Of a stretch of DNA of 64,000 nt, positions 53,241 through 61,139 are shown one piece after another. The DNA comes from Saprospiraceae bacterium (GTDB taxonomy: Bacteria > Bacteroidota > Bacteroidia > Chitinophagales > Saprospiraceae). Under the pieces are notes generated by a model. The model was not told where the DNA came from, did not search any database, and saw only the letters and a program-made list of their open reading frames with translations. The DNA is taken from assembly GCA_016715985.1 (NCBI GenBank), contig JADJXD010000001.1, positions 3,472,001 through 3,536,000 on the forward strand, in the 5' to 3' direction. The first letter of the stretch is position 1, and each line of letters begins with the position of its first letter. The translations under genes were made by a program, and so were the position numbers.

Positions 53241-55469
53241 ATGAACCCCCTCCTGAGACTATTTTGGAATATAACTTTCCCCTTCAGTTTATTAAATGTG
53301 TATCATTATCCAATTGTTGATAATGAAAACCAAACAACCAATGCTATTCAAAAAACTGTATCAATCGCATCAGAAAATCCGGAGATCATTTGTGAATTTT
53401 CTGAATTCAGAATTAATTATAATTGTTTCACATACGTAGAGTTATATTGTACTGTGAAAAGTGCCGGGAGTTGTGATGCATCTGAATTATTGTATGTCGC
53501 CACAGATATTGATCTGAATGGAGATGGAAAAACAGATCGACGTGCATCATCAGATTTTCCTGTTGAGTGGCAGGGTTATTGGTTTTATGATTCTGCAGAC
53601 GAAACACACAAAACATACATCAAACCTAGAAAATACTTAAGTGGTGATTTTATAAAATTGCCGAAGTTTGAAAGTTATCAATCAAACCAAATAAATCTGG
53701 TAAATTGGACTGTAAACAATCAGTGCGGAAATTCAGCTACATGTGTTCAGGAGTTTTCGACACCTGATAAAAAACCACCCAGACCTGTAACAAAACCTAT
53801 AATAACAGCTTCATTTGATTACAATAGTTATGACACTATAGATAGATCATTCAGATTGGAATATTTAGCTAAAAATTTCAATGTTCATAGTTCTGATGAA
53901 TGTACATCTGAGGAAAATCTTCTATTTACTTTTTGGAATATACCGCCACAAACCATTTCTAAAACAGTTTATGGGAAGGTAATAAATGTTAGTGTTTCGC
54001 ATTATTTTGACAATTCGGGAGGGTTGGCTGCATTTCCTATAGACTCCAATGATACAGAACAATTAAATATCGTCAAGGCTTACAATAAAGGTACAGAGTT
54101 ATCAACGGGAAATGGATTTATTCAATTATGGAAACCGGAAGTAAAGAGTTCTGCCAGAATATATAATTCAGTAGTTTATAAAATTAATAAACATCTTTTA
54201 ACAGATACTTTTGAAATGATGACCGTTTGGGATGAAAATATGAATGAAGACTTTGCATGGACTCATTTAAAATTGGTGCATCACACAAGACCAATTGAAC
54301 CAAAAATATTTATTGGAAAAGTTGTAAATCTGCTCGGTAATGGTATTCATGGTGCCCATATTTCTCAAGAACCTGAGGTTAATAACATACCAGTTTTTTC
54401 GGATTCAACCGGAGAATTCAGAATGAATGGAATTCATAATATTGAGCATAAATTTCAAGTATCATACTCTCCCGAAAAAGCTGCAAAAATAAATATCAAT
54501 GATTATTTGGTTCTGAAAAATCATTTAGATAATGTTGAAATGATAACAGATCCTTATCTGTTAATTGCCGCCGACATAAATCAGGATCGTGAATTAGACG
54601 AAAATGATCTGCATCAATTATTGACAGCTATTACTGACCCTGAAAATAATGATAATAATATCTGGAAGGCCATTCCAATTCAGGACGATTTAAATACATC
54701 CAACTGGAGCGGATACAAAGAAAATATTGAAACATATTCCATCAAGCCTTTAAATTTTATCGCCTTCCAGTTAGGAGATCTGGATCTGAGTGGATTCAAA
54801 GATGAACAAGAATGTGCAACCAAAGAAATACGAATCTATGAAAAAGTGGTCCGGAAGAACGATATTTTTATAGCGGAATTCAAAACAAGCCCTATATCTG
54901 AAATCACATTTTTTCAATGCTTACTTGAGTTAAAGGATGTGGAATTAATAGATATCATATCAGAAAATCCACATCTTGAATATACGAATATCATTCAGGA
55001 TAGCAGCAGCAGGTTAATACTCTGGTTAAACCCTTCGACTTATCCGATATCAGAACCTATCAAATGGAGCATACGTTTCAAAGCACTCAAAGATGGTACG
55101 GTGAGCAATTTGCTCCGATTAGATCAGCAGATAACGGGATCTGTATATAAAAGTGGAAGCAATTGTACAGGTAATTATGAGTATAAAGTACTGCCACCAT
55201 TACCTAATGAAATTCAATTATTCAAAAATCATCCGAATCCTTTTGTGGAAAAAACAACGATCACTTATTCAATGCCTGCTGAAGCAGATGTACATATATA
55301 TTTTACAGATATTGTCGGGAGAAATGTTTTCCAATACAGTGCATCTTCTTCTAAGGGAATTAATGAATTAGTGATTGACCGTGCTCAATTAAAACATCCA
55401 GGAACTTATATTTATACTTTAAAGTCAGGTGATACAATATTGTCCGAAAAAATGATACTACTCAGATAG
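53241..55469 (+). CDS. Secreted protein with dockerin-like calcium loops and T9SS sorting domain
   Basis: 742 aa. The N-terminus is weakly signal-peptide-like (MNPLLRLFWNITFPFSLLNV). Residues about 60-330 are beta-rich and Cys-containing. About 350-420 has a carboxypeptidase-regulatory-like fold (GKVVNLLGNGIHGAHISQ...DSTGEFRMNGI). About 415-475 has dockerin-like helices with calcium-type loops (AADINQDRELDENDLHQLL, later GDLDLSGFKDEQEC). The last ~75 residues (LFKNHPNPFVEKTTITYSMP...YIYTLKSGD) are a T9SS domain. A TAAGTTTG -7 element lies at 53160-53167. Function unknown. Confidence 0.75.
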   Translation: MNPLLRLFWNITFPFSLLNVYHYPIVDNENQTTNAIQKTVSIASENPEIICEFSEFRINYNCFTYVELYCTVKSAGSCDASELLYVATDIDLNGDGKTDRRASSDFPVEWQGYWFYDSADETHKTYIKPRKYLSGDFIKLPKFESYQSNQINLVNWTVNNQCGNSATCVQEFSTPDKKPPRPVTKPIITASFDYNSYDTIDRSFRLEYLAKNFNVHSSDECTSEENLLFTFWNIPPQTISKTVYGKVINVSVSHYFDNSGGLAAFPIDSNDTEQLNIVKAYNKGTELSTGNGFIQLWKPEVKSSARIYNSVVYKINKHLLTDTFEMMTVWDENMNEDFAWTHLKLVHHTRPIEPKIFIGKVVNLLGNGIHGAHISQEPEVNNIPVFSDSTGEFRMNGIHNIEHKFQVSYSPEKAAKININDYLVLKNHLDNVEMITDPYLLIAADINQDRELDENDLHQLLTAITDPENNDNNIWKAIPIQDDLNTSNWSGYKENIETYSIKPLNFIAFQLGDLDLSGFKDEQECATKEIRIYEKVVRKNDIFIAEFKTSPISEITFFQCLLELKDVELIDIISENPHLEYTNIIQDSSSRLILWLNPSTYPISEPIKWSIRFKALKDGTVSNLLRLDQQITGSVYKSGSNCTGNYEYKVLPPLPNEIQLFKNHPNPFVEKTTITYSMPAEADVHIYFTDIVGRNVFQYSASSSKGINELVIDRAQLKHPGTYIYTLKSGDTILSEKMILLR

Positions 55470-55482
55470 TATGCCGAATGTC

Positions 55483-55693
55483 GCAGTTTCTGTCCTTTAT
55501 CAGTTCAGGCTTGTCAGGCAATTATCAGACTGATAAATTTAACTGCACTCTACGGTAAAACCTAAAAACCGAAAAAAGCATATGCTTACCAATCAATTAA
55601 TTGTTTATTTTACATTGCACACAACCGAATTGAAAATTCTTAACCCCGAAGGATACATATCCAACGGGGTTAATGTATAGGATCGAGGTCACA
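55483..55693. repeat. Interspersed repeat R, copy 1 (211 bp)
   Basis: Matches 57859-58069 and 60053-60264 over its length with scattered substitutions. Internal hairpin TAACCCCG...CGGGGTTA at 55641-55672 encloses an inner GGATacATATCC dyad; the copy ends GGATCGAGGTCACA then ATTCGACC. Fills most of the 55470-55861 gap, where no gene is seen. Confidence 0.8.
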
Positions 55694-55861
55694 GATTCGA
55701 CCATCAGGACGGCCACGTTTTTTAGCTTTCTACCTTTAGGTTTAGCATTCGCATTTTTTTATAAGGCCCTGACCTTTTTTTAACAATGCATTTTGTATAA
55801 ATACTATTTTTTAGAAAGTCTGTATTTCTATTTTATTATTGATACCTGTTATTCTGGTGTG

Positions 55862-56797
55862 TTATAATTTCAAAAATTTACCAAAATAAAATTCATTCTT
55901 TTTTGCAATACATCTGACATAATACAGTCCGGAAAACAAATTGCTTACATTTATAGTCTTTTGATCGGTTGATATTACTATCCGGCCTTTTTGATCGATT
56001 ATTTCAAAGTTTGATATATCCGATGTTGTTTCTATTTTGATAATGTCTAATGCAGGATTGGGTGTAATGCTAATCTTATTATCAGAAGAAAGGGGAGCAT
56101 CTTTTGTGCTGCTGATGATATTACAATCAATTAATGATCCTTCACAAAAATCCCGCAACTCAGATAAATTATTATACTCGTGAAATAAACCATACTTTTC
56201 AAATCCTATACCTTCAAGGATATTTACCTGACCTGTATATGGCAAACCTATATAAGTAACGAAACCGGTTGTGTGCAATACGCTTCGTATCTCTCCAAAA
56301 ACATGACTGTTAGATATACTATCAATTATTCCAAAATCCATCAGAGAACCTAATGCTTCTTTCGTGCAATCATCCAATTCTTCAAGAACTGATAATGAAA
56401 AATCAAATAACAAATACTCTTCCTGATTACAATATGTTCCATCTTCAGATTTGAAATATACTTTCCTTTCGTCTATATCTTCCCTGATATATCCAACGAT
56501 GAATTTACCAATGGTTCTGTATGGCTGATCAAATGTAAAACATGGTGCCTGACCCATCGGACACGGATGTGTTCCGCTTAACTCCTGATGCCACACCTTT
56601 TTATAATTCGTGTTATTTATTATTGTATCACCTTCAAAATTTATTAAATAACCCGAAGTCAAATTGGGTTTGTCATTACTATAATACTGATGATATATCC
56701 AAAATTTATTTTCACTGACTAATGGTGTGTATTGAGCAAATAGGTTCACAAAAATGATATTCGTCAATAAAAAAATCAAATAAATTTTTCCTTTCAT
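55862..56797 (-). CDS. Hypothetical secreted protein with T9SS sorting domain
   Basis: 311 aa. Signal peptide MKGKIYLIFLLTNIIFVNLFAQ. The body (about 25-225) is a mixed fold with several Cys (HPCPMGQAPCF, TYCNQEEY, DDCTKEA) and a conserved-looking FKSEDGTYCNQEEYLLFDFSL; no domain is recognised. The last ~75 residues (KISITPNPALDIIKI...GLYYVRCIAKKNEFYFGKFLKL) form a T9SS sorting domain. Confidence 0.7.
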   Translation of the reverse strand: MKGKIYLIFLLTNIIFVNLFAQYTPLVSENKFWIYHQYYSNDKPNLTSGYLINFEGDTIINNTNYKKVWHQELSGTHPCPMGQAPCFTFDQPYRTIGKFIVGYIREDIDERKVYFKSEDGTYCNQEEYLLFDFSLSVLEELDDCTKEALGSLMDFGIIDSISNSHVFGEIRSVLHTTGFVTYIGLPYTGQVNILEGIGFEKYGLFHEYNNLSELRDFCEGSLIDCNIISSTKDAPLSSDNKISITPNPALDIIKIETTSDISNFEIIDQKGRIVISTDQKTINVSNLFSGLYYVRCIAKKNEFYFGKFLKL

Positions 56798-56896
56798 GCT
56801 TAACCTTTAACTTGTGATTACATTTTTTGCTTATGTCATGAACCTTCGTAAGTTTTACAAATATACTTGCATCTTTTCAAATAAAATCACACATCA

Positions 56897-57263
56897 TCAG
56901 GAATTTTTGGCTTCGCATAAATTTTCGACTGCATTCATTTTTTTTTCGTAAAAGCTCGCCAGGACAGGAATATTCAAAATGTTTTGCAATTTGATTTGTG
57001 TTTCAATAGTTAGATTTTCTTTACCGCTTACAATCTTGGAAATTTGTTGCGGGGACACTCCCATTTCTCTCGCCAAATCTCTTTGTGACCAATCCATTTC
57101 ATCTAATTTCATAAGTACCTTCATAGCAATTTGTTGTGATTCCCGCAACATTGCCAGGTTCTTTATACGTTCGTTATTCCTTTCAAACGTATCTGTTTTT
57201 TCATCGGATACTAAGGCTAAAAATTTTTCTTTGTTTTTCGTTTTTTTGAGTGATATCTTTCAT
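56897..57263 (-). CDS. XRE-family regulator, apparent +1 frameshift at a poly-A tract
   Basis: The intact 3' frame (57151-56897, 84 aa) contains a full helix-turn-helix: MDWSQRDLAREMGVSPQQISKIVSGKENLTIETQIKLQNIL. In-frame sequence continues upstream as a protein (KNKEKFLALVSDEKTDTFERNNERIKNLAMLRESQ) but has no start codon. An ATG at 57263-57261 overlaps the DUF4160/DUF2442 stop (ATGA) and reads MKDITQ before a run of seven A (57247-57241). Removing one A joins the two frames into a ~121-aa protein. So the gene is either frameshifted, rescued by slippage at A7, or started at 57151. Confidence 0.75.
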
Positions 57264-57799
57264 GCAATTGCATCAATGTCTTCACCACAATGATATATAT
57301 ATTCTGGAGAAATGTCATAATTCCAAGTGTCTCCGTCAGAATTTAAAATAGTTTCCGGCCAGAATATTTCACCCAATATACCAATTTGGGCCAACTGTAC
57401 GTAGTTTGAATCAACTAATTTTTCTATTCCATCCAGGTGGCTATGCTTAGAGATCAAAGGTTGTAACTCGACCCGTTTTAAGTCATTATTTGATAATCGA
57501 CAGATAATGTGATCAAGATTTACCTCCAATATTTCTACTACTTTTATCATTTGACTTAAGGGTTTTACTTTATGAAATTCTTTACTTTCCCACATTTTCA
57601 TCAACTCATCTTTGTGAATTTCTGCCCAGGCTTGGACTAATTTATATTTACTAACTGGTAAATCTCCATTCAATAAATTACCATTTTCTATCAAAATATT
57701 AGCTTCATATTCATTATATTTAACTTTGAAATGTGGTGGATTATGATCATTGAAAAACATATAAACAACAATTCCAAAAAATCTGCTTATTTCTGGCAT
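57260..57799 (-). CDS. DUF4160-DUF2442 fusion protein
   Basis: 179 aa. Residues 1-82 are a DUF4160 domain (MPEISRFFGIVVYMFFNDHNPPHFKVKYNEYEANI, with FFNDHNPPHF). Residues 84-179 are DUF2442-like (MIKVVEILEVNLDHIICRLSNNDLKRVELQPLI...). In most genomes these are two adjacent genes; here codon 83 is CAA (Gln) joining them. In the duplicate at 59442-59993 the same codon is TAA. The stop overlaps the XRE start (ATGA), suggesting a coupled toxin-antitoxin-like module. A TATCTTTG -7 lies at 57827-57820. Confidence 0.8.
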   Translation of the reverse strand: MPEISRFFGIVVYMFFNDHNPPHFKVKYNEYEANILIENGNLLNGDLPVSKYKLVQAWAEIHKDELMKMWESKEFHKVKPLSQMIKVVEILEVNLDHIICRLSNNDLKRVELQPLISKHSHLDGIEKLVDSNYVQLAQIGILGEIFWPETILNSDGDTWNYDISPEYIYHCGEDIDAIA

Positions 57800-57858
57800 A
57801 AATGGTTGATATTAGAATGCAAAGATATAATATATTTCTCACACCTAACCTGATTGCA

Positions 57859-58069
57859 GCAGTTTCAGCAAGCTATCAGGTCAGACTTGTCAGGACAATA
57901 TCGGACTAATAAATTCCTCTGCATTCCATGTTTAAACCTAAAAGCCGAAAAAAGTATATGCTTACCATTCAATTAATTGTTTATTTTACATTGCACATAA
58001 CCGAATTGAAAATTCTTAACCCCGCAGGATGCATATCCAACGGGGTTAATGTATGGGATCGAAGTCACA
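57859..58069. repeat. Interspersed repeat R, copy 2
   Basis: Hairpin TAACCCCG...CGGGGTTA at 58017-58048. The copy ends GGATCGAAGTCACA; 25 nt further is GACTTCGACC, with CTGCCC/GGGCAG between, giving a nested hairpin. An ORF from 57928 reads through this repeat and is not a gene upstream of 58255. Confidence 0.8.
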
Positions 58070-58254
58070 TTTATCTGCCCCGAAAGCGGGCAGAGACTTC
58101 GACCGTCGGGGGTATGAATTACTCCCATAGGTCATTTTATAACTCTGGTCTATACATTGTTTCTTTAGTGTTCATTTGGGCGAATTGTCAAATGCAATCA
58201 TTAGTGAACTTATTCTTATTTTTTAAAGTTATAATTGATTATAATTTGTACGGA

Positions 58255-58482
58255 ATGAAAGATTATCATAGTATTATTACAATTGAGCCTGGTAAAAGGG
58301 GTGGAAAACCTTGCATCAGAGGTATGAGAATTACTGTGTCTGATATATTAAATTGGTTAGCATCCGGAATGAGTGTACAAGATATTTTATCTGATTTTGA
58401 TGAACTTACAGAGTCTGATATATATGCTGCTTTACGTTATGTAGCAGACAAAGAAAATAAAATTTATCGAGCTGCTGTATGA
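58255..58482 (+). CDS. DUF433 antitoxin-like protein
   Basis: 75 aa from the ATG at 58255. A longer ORF starting at 57928 runs through repeat R and is rejected. DUF433 signature: SIITIEPGKRGGKPCIRGMRITVSDILNWLASGMSVQDILSDFDELTESDIYAALRYV, a winged-helix-like DNA-binding module common as the antitoxin of DUF5615 PIN-like toxins. The stop overlaps the toxin start (ATGA at 58479-58482). It appears intact. Confidence 0.9.
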   Translation: MKDYHSIITIEPGKRGGKPCIRGMRITVSDILNWLASGMSVQDILSDFDELTESDIYAALRYVADKENKIYRAAV

Positions 58483-58820
58483 AATTTTTGTTTGATCAAA
58501 ATATTTCGCATTGAATATTAAGAATACTGCCTAAAGAATTTGAAGGTTCTTCAACTGTTAAAAAAGAGAAACTAATAAATGCGTCTGATAAAATTATTTG
58601 GGACTTTGCAAAACTGAATCAATACACAATTGTAACCCAAGATTCAGATTTTAATGACCTTTCTGCTTTCTTTGCTTGCCCACCGAAACTAATCTGGCTA
58701 AGAACCGGAAATTTGACAACAATCGATATCAAAGATTTGATTATCTGTAACGTTAGCGAAATAAAGGAATTTTTAGAAAGTAAAGAACACTGTTGTTTTG
58801 AAGTATATGTGAATAAATAA
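58479..58820 (+). pseudogene. DUF5615 PIN-like toxin with nonsense codon
   Basis: Frame starts ATG AAA TTT TTG at 58479: MKFLFDQNISH, then TGA at codon 12 where the family has Arg (CGA to TGA by one change), then in frame ILRILPKEFEGSS, LINASDKIIWDFAKLNQYTIVTQDSDFNDLSAFF, PPKLIWLRTGNLTT and a stop at 58818. With the Arg restored it is 113 aa, full length. Acidic PIN-like residues (D6, D in NASD, DSD) are present. It is translationally coupled to the DUF433 gene. A one-base inactivation with an intact antitoxin is the simplest reading. Confidence 0.85.
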
Positions 58821-58868
58821 AATAGAATATTGACCCCATCGAGTTAATATTTTTTAATTGCTCTTCAT

Positions 58869-59249
58869 TTAATGGTTCCATTTAATCTTATTTCCATTCT
58901 TATCAAACATCTTTGCCAAATGTCGCTCTGTGATAAAATACAATATCATTAACGAAAAAAATAATAAAATGAAAGCTGTTCCGGATTTGAAAATCGTGGC
59001 ACTTTCAAAAATGAACGGGAAAAACGCTAAAACAATCATCAGAAGCCCAATAATAATTGCTGGTGAGGCAACAAAAAAATTTGCTTCTTTCCATGTTTCT
59101 TCAGTTCGACGTGCTGATTTTGTCTGCATGCCATAATACCATATCATTTTCTTTGGTGGAAAAAGTTTGTATAATGACCCGGTGATAGTAAAAATCACTC
59201 CAAAAAGTAAGGACAAAGTGGTAAAATCATTTTCAAAGATTGTGTCCAT
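58869..59249 (-). CDS. SdpI-family membrane protein
   Basis: 126 aa with three membrane helices (LSLLFGVIFTITGSLYKLF, ASPAIIIGLLMIVLAFFPFIF, AFILLFFSLMILYFI). The motif FPPKKMIWYYGMQTKSARRTEETWKEANFF (about 30-59) is the SdpI PPNxxxGxRTxxSxxxxxTWxxAN signature in slightly divergent form. Family members confer immunity to a killing factor or are of unknown function. It lies between the DUF433/DUF5615 pair and duplication copy B. Confidence 0.75.
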   Translation of the reverse strand: MDTIFENDFTTLSLLFGVIFTITGSLYKLFPPKKMIWYYGMQTKSARRTEETWKEANFFVASPAIIIGLLMIVLAFFPFIFESATIFKSGTAFILLFFSLMILYFITERHLAKMFDKNGNKIKWNH

Positions 59250-59441
59250 AAATGTAAATTTTAAACTGTTTGCTTTAAGTTTTTAACGAATCCAAATTAT
59301 AGCGCCCGGCAGAGTTTACCCGACTACACAGGGGAATACCGAAGAACTCGATTGTATGGGATCGAAGTCTAAGACTACGACCATAGGTAGGCTTCGTATG
59401 TAACTCTTCACTTTGTTTTTCGTTTTTTTGAGTGGTATCTT

Positions 59442-59744
59442 TCATGCAATTTCTTTATTTATTGCATCAATGTTTTCACCACAATGATATATATATTCTG
59501 GAGAAATGTCATAATTCCAAGTGTCTCCGTCAGAATTTAAAATAGTTTCCGGCCAGAATATTTCACCCAATATACCAATTTGGGCCAACTGTACGTAGTT
59601 TGAATCAACTAATTTTTCTATTCCATCCAGGTGCCTATGCTTAGAGATCAAAGGTTGTAACTCGATCCGTTTTAAGTCATTATTTGATAATCGACAGATA
59701 ATGTAATCAAGATTTATTTCCAATATTTCTACTACTTTTATCAT
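59442..59744 (-). CDS. DUF2442-like protein, copy B
   Basis: 100 aa, MIKVVEILEINLDYIICRLSNNDLKRIELQPLI... to HCGENIDAINKEIA. Differs from residues 84-179 of the fused copy at a few positions (EINLDY/EVNLDH, RIELQ/RVELQ, HRHLDG/HSHLDG) and is 4 residues longer at the end. The ATG follows the DUF4160 stop directly (TAAATG), a normal arrangement for this gene pair, so it may be an independent gene rather than a break product. Confidence 0.7.
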   Translation of the reverse strand: MIKVVEILEINLDYIICRLSNNDLKRIELQPLISKHRHLDGIEKLVDSNYVQLAQIGILGEIFWPETILNSDGDTWNYDISPEYIYHCGENIDAINKEIA

Positions 59745-59993
59745 TTAACTTAAGGGTTTTACTTTATGAAATTCTTTACTTTCCCACATTTTCATCAATT
59801 CATCTTTGTGAATTTCTGCCCAGGCTTGGACTAATTTATATTTGCTAACTGGTAAATCTCCATTTAATAAATTACCATTTTCTATCAAAATATTAGCTTC
59901 ATATTCATTATATTTAACTTTGAAATGTGGTGGATTATGATCATTGAAAAACATATAAACAACAATTCCAAAAAATCTGCTTATTTCTGGCAT
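59745..59993 (-). CDS. DUF4160 protein, copy B
   Basis: 82 aa, nearly identical to residues 1-82 of the fused copy (MPEISRFFGIVVYMFFNDHNPPHF...KVKPLS). It ends at TAA where copy A has CAA. A TATCTTTG -7 element is conserved at 60021-60014. Confidence 0.7.
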   Translation of the reverse strand: MPEISRFFGIVVYMFFNDHNPPHFKVKYNEYEANILIENGNLLNGDLPVSKYKLVQAWAEIHKDELMKMWESKEFHKVKPLS

Positions 59994-60052
59994 AAATGGT
60001 TGATTTTAAAATGCAAAGATATAATATATTTCTCACACCAAACCTGATGGCC

Positions 60053-60264
60053 GCAGTTTCAGCCCGCTATCAGGTCAATCTTGTCAGAACAATATCGGAC
60101 TAATAAATTCCTCTGCACTCTACGGTAAAACATAAAAACTGAAAAAAGCATATGTTTACCATATCAATTAATGGTTTATTTTACATTGCACATAACCGAA
60201 TTGAAAATTCTTAACCCCGAAGGATTCATATCCAACGGGGTTAATGTATGGGATCGAAGTCACA
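60053..60264. repeat. Interspersed repeat R, copy 3
   Basis: Hairpin TAACCCCG...CGGGGTTA at 60212-60243; ends GGATCGAAGTCACA then GACTTTGACC. Lies within duplication copy B, between its DUF4160 gene and the nuclease gene. Confidence 0.8.
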
Positions 60265-60290
60265 GACTTTGACCATTGTGGTATCCTTTT

Positions 60291-61127
60291 TTATTTTATT
60301 GCATCTTTCCCAATTAATAACTTTAGTTGCCTAAAAACTTCTGCATCATTTATGTTTTGCCAATGTTTCTCAAAAGTCGGTTTAAAGCGGTCAAAATGTC
60401 CTTTGTGTTCTTTGTATATTAACAATCTGTCTTTGTCACAAATTCCAAAAATTGATGATTTCATCATTCTTGCATACGATAATGCTTGATTGTACGATTT
60501 TGTTTTTTCGATGTTTGAACTCATATCAAACTTAGCTTCAATAACCAAACGAGCATTTTGAAAGTGAATTTCGCCTTTCGGTAAGAAAACAAAATCGGGA
60601 ATTGCTTTTTCTTTTCGTCCTGCTTTTTGTGATAATTGTCGTGTCCAATCTGCTTCTGCAAAACCTAATTTTTTTAACAAAGGAATGAGTAACTTTTCTT
60701 CAACATCTTTTTCGTTTTTCAAATTACCCTCAATTTCTAAATCAGGTCGGTATAATTGTGGTAAAATAGAAATATCAAAATCTTTGTCTTTTAGCAAGCG
60801 TTGTAATTCCTTGTAGTCGTTTGCAGAAAACTGTACACCATTAACACCTTGAAAATTTTTTCTTGTAATTCCAAGTTGAGAAAAATATGGGTCTGCCTTT
60901 AGTTCCGTCAAAGTTATTCGTGGAATAATAGTTCCGCCTGTCACTTTTGTTCTACTATTATAATAATTGAAAGGTGTGTAAACTCCGTCAATATCTGCTC
61001 TCCAAATAGATTGAATGCTACTAAATGGAGAAAGTACATACATTACAATTATGTCGCCACGTTTTGTATTTTCGTTGCAGGTCCAAACAGATTTTTCACC
61101 TTTAATTGGGTTTTGTAAAGTAAGCAT
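60291..61127 (-). pseudogene. EVE/PUA-like + PD-(D/E)XK nuclease, 5'-truncated by IS66
   Basis: 278 aa remain. Residues about 10-110 look like an EVE/ASCH-type modified-base-reading domain (VWTCNENTKRGDIIVMYVLSP...ITLTELKADPYFSQLGI...QFSANDYKELQRLL). Residues about 135-265 fit the HSDR_N-type nuclease (NEKDVEEKLLIPLLKKLGFAEADW, IPDFVF, ARLVIEAKFD): D and ExK of PD-(D/E)XK are present. The native 5' end is lost; the first ATG (61127-61125) and the next five bases come from the end of the IS66 element, joined in frame. A modification-dependent restriction role is inferred. A longer ORF into the IS is not meaningful. Confidence 0.6.
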
Positions 61128-61139
61128 TCGACAAACTAC

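Larger units (their letters stand above)
57229..58069. repeat. Segmental duplication, copy A
   Basis: About 840 bp, from the first bases of the XRE gene through the DUF4160/DUF2442 gene to the end of repeat R copy 2. It matches 59411-60264 in the same orientation, including the A7 tract, with scattered substitutions and a 12-nt indel near the DUF2442 end. Confidence 0.85.
59411..60264. repeat. Segmental duplication, copy B
   Basis: Same content and orientation as 57229-58069: the first ~35 bases of the XRE gene (ATG at 59445, A7 tract at 59423-59429), DUF2442, DUF4160, and repeat R copy 3. The XRE gene is cut off after the A7 tract at about 59411, so this copy has no regulator. To its left, 59352-59368 carries only the tail words of repeat R. 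Confidence 0.85.

Noticed and set aside
57928..58254. Upstream 109 codons of an ORF ending in the DUF433 gene
   Set aside because: They read through repeat R copy 2, whose other copies are non-coding, and the DUF433 domain begins at its own ATG at 58255.
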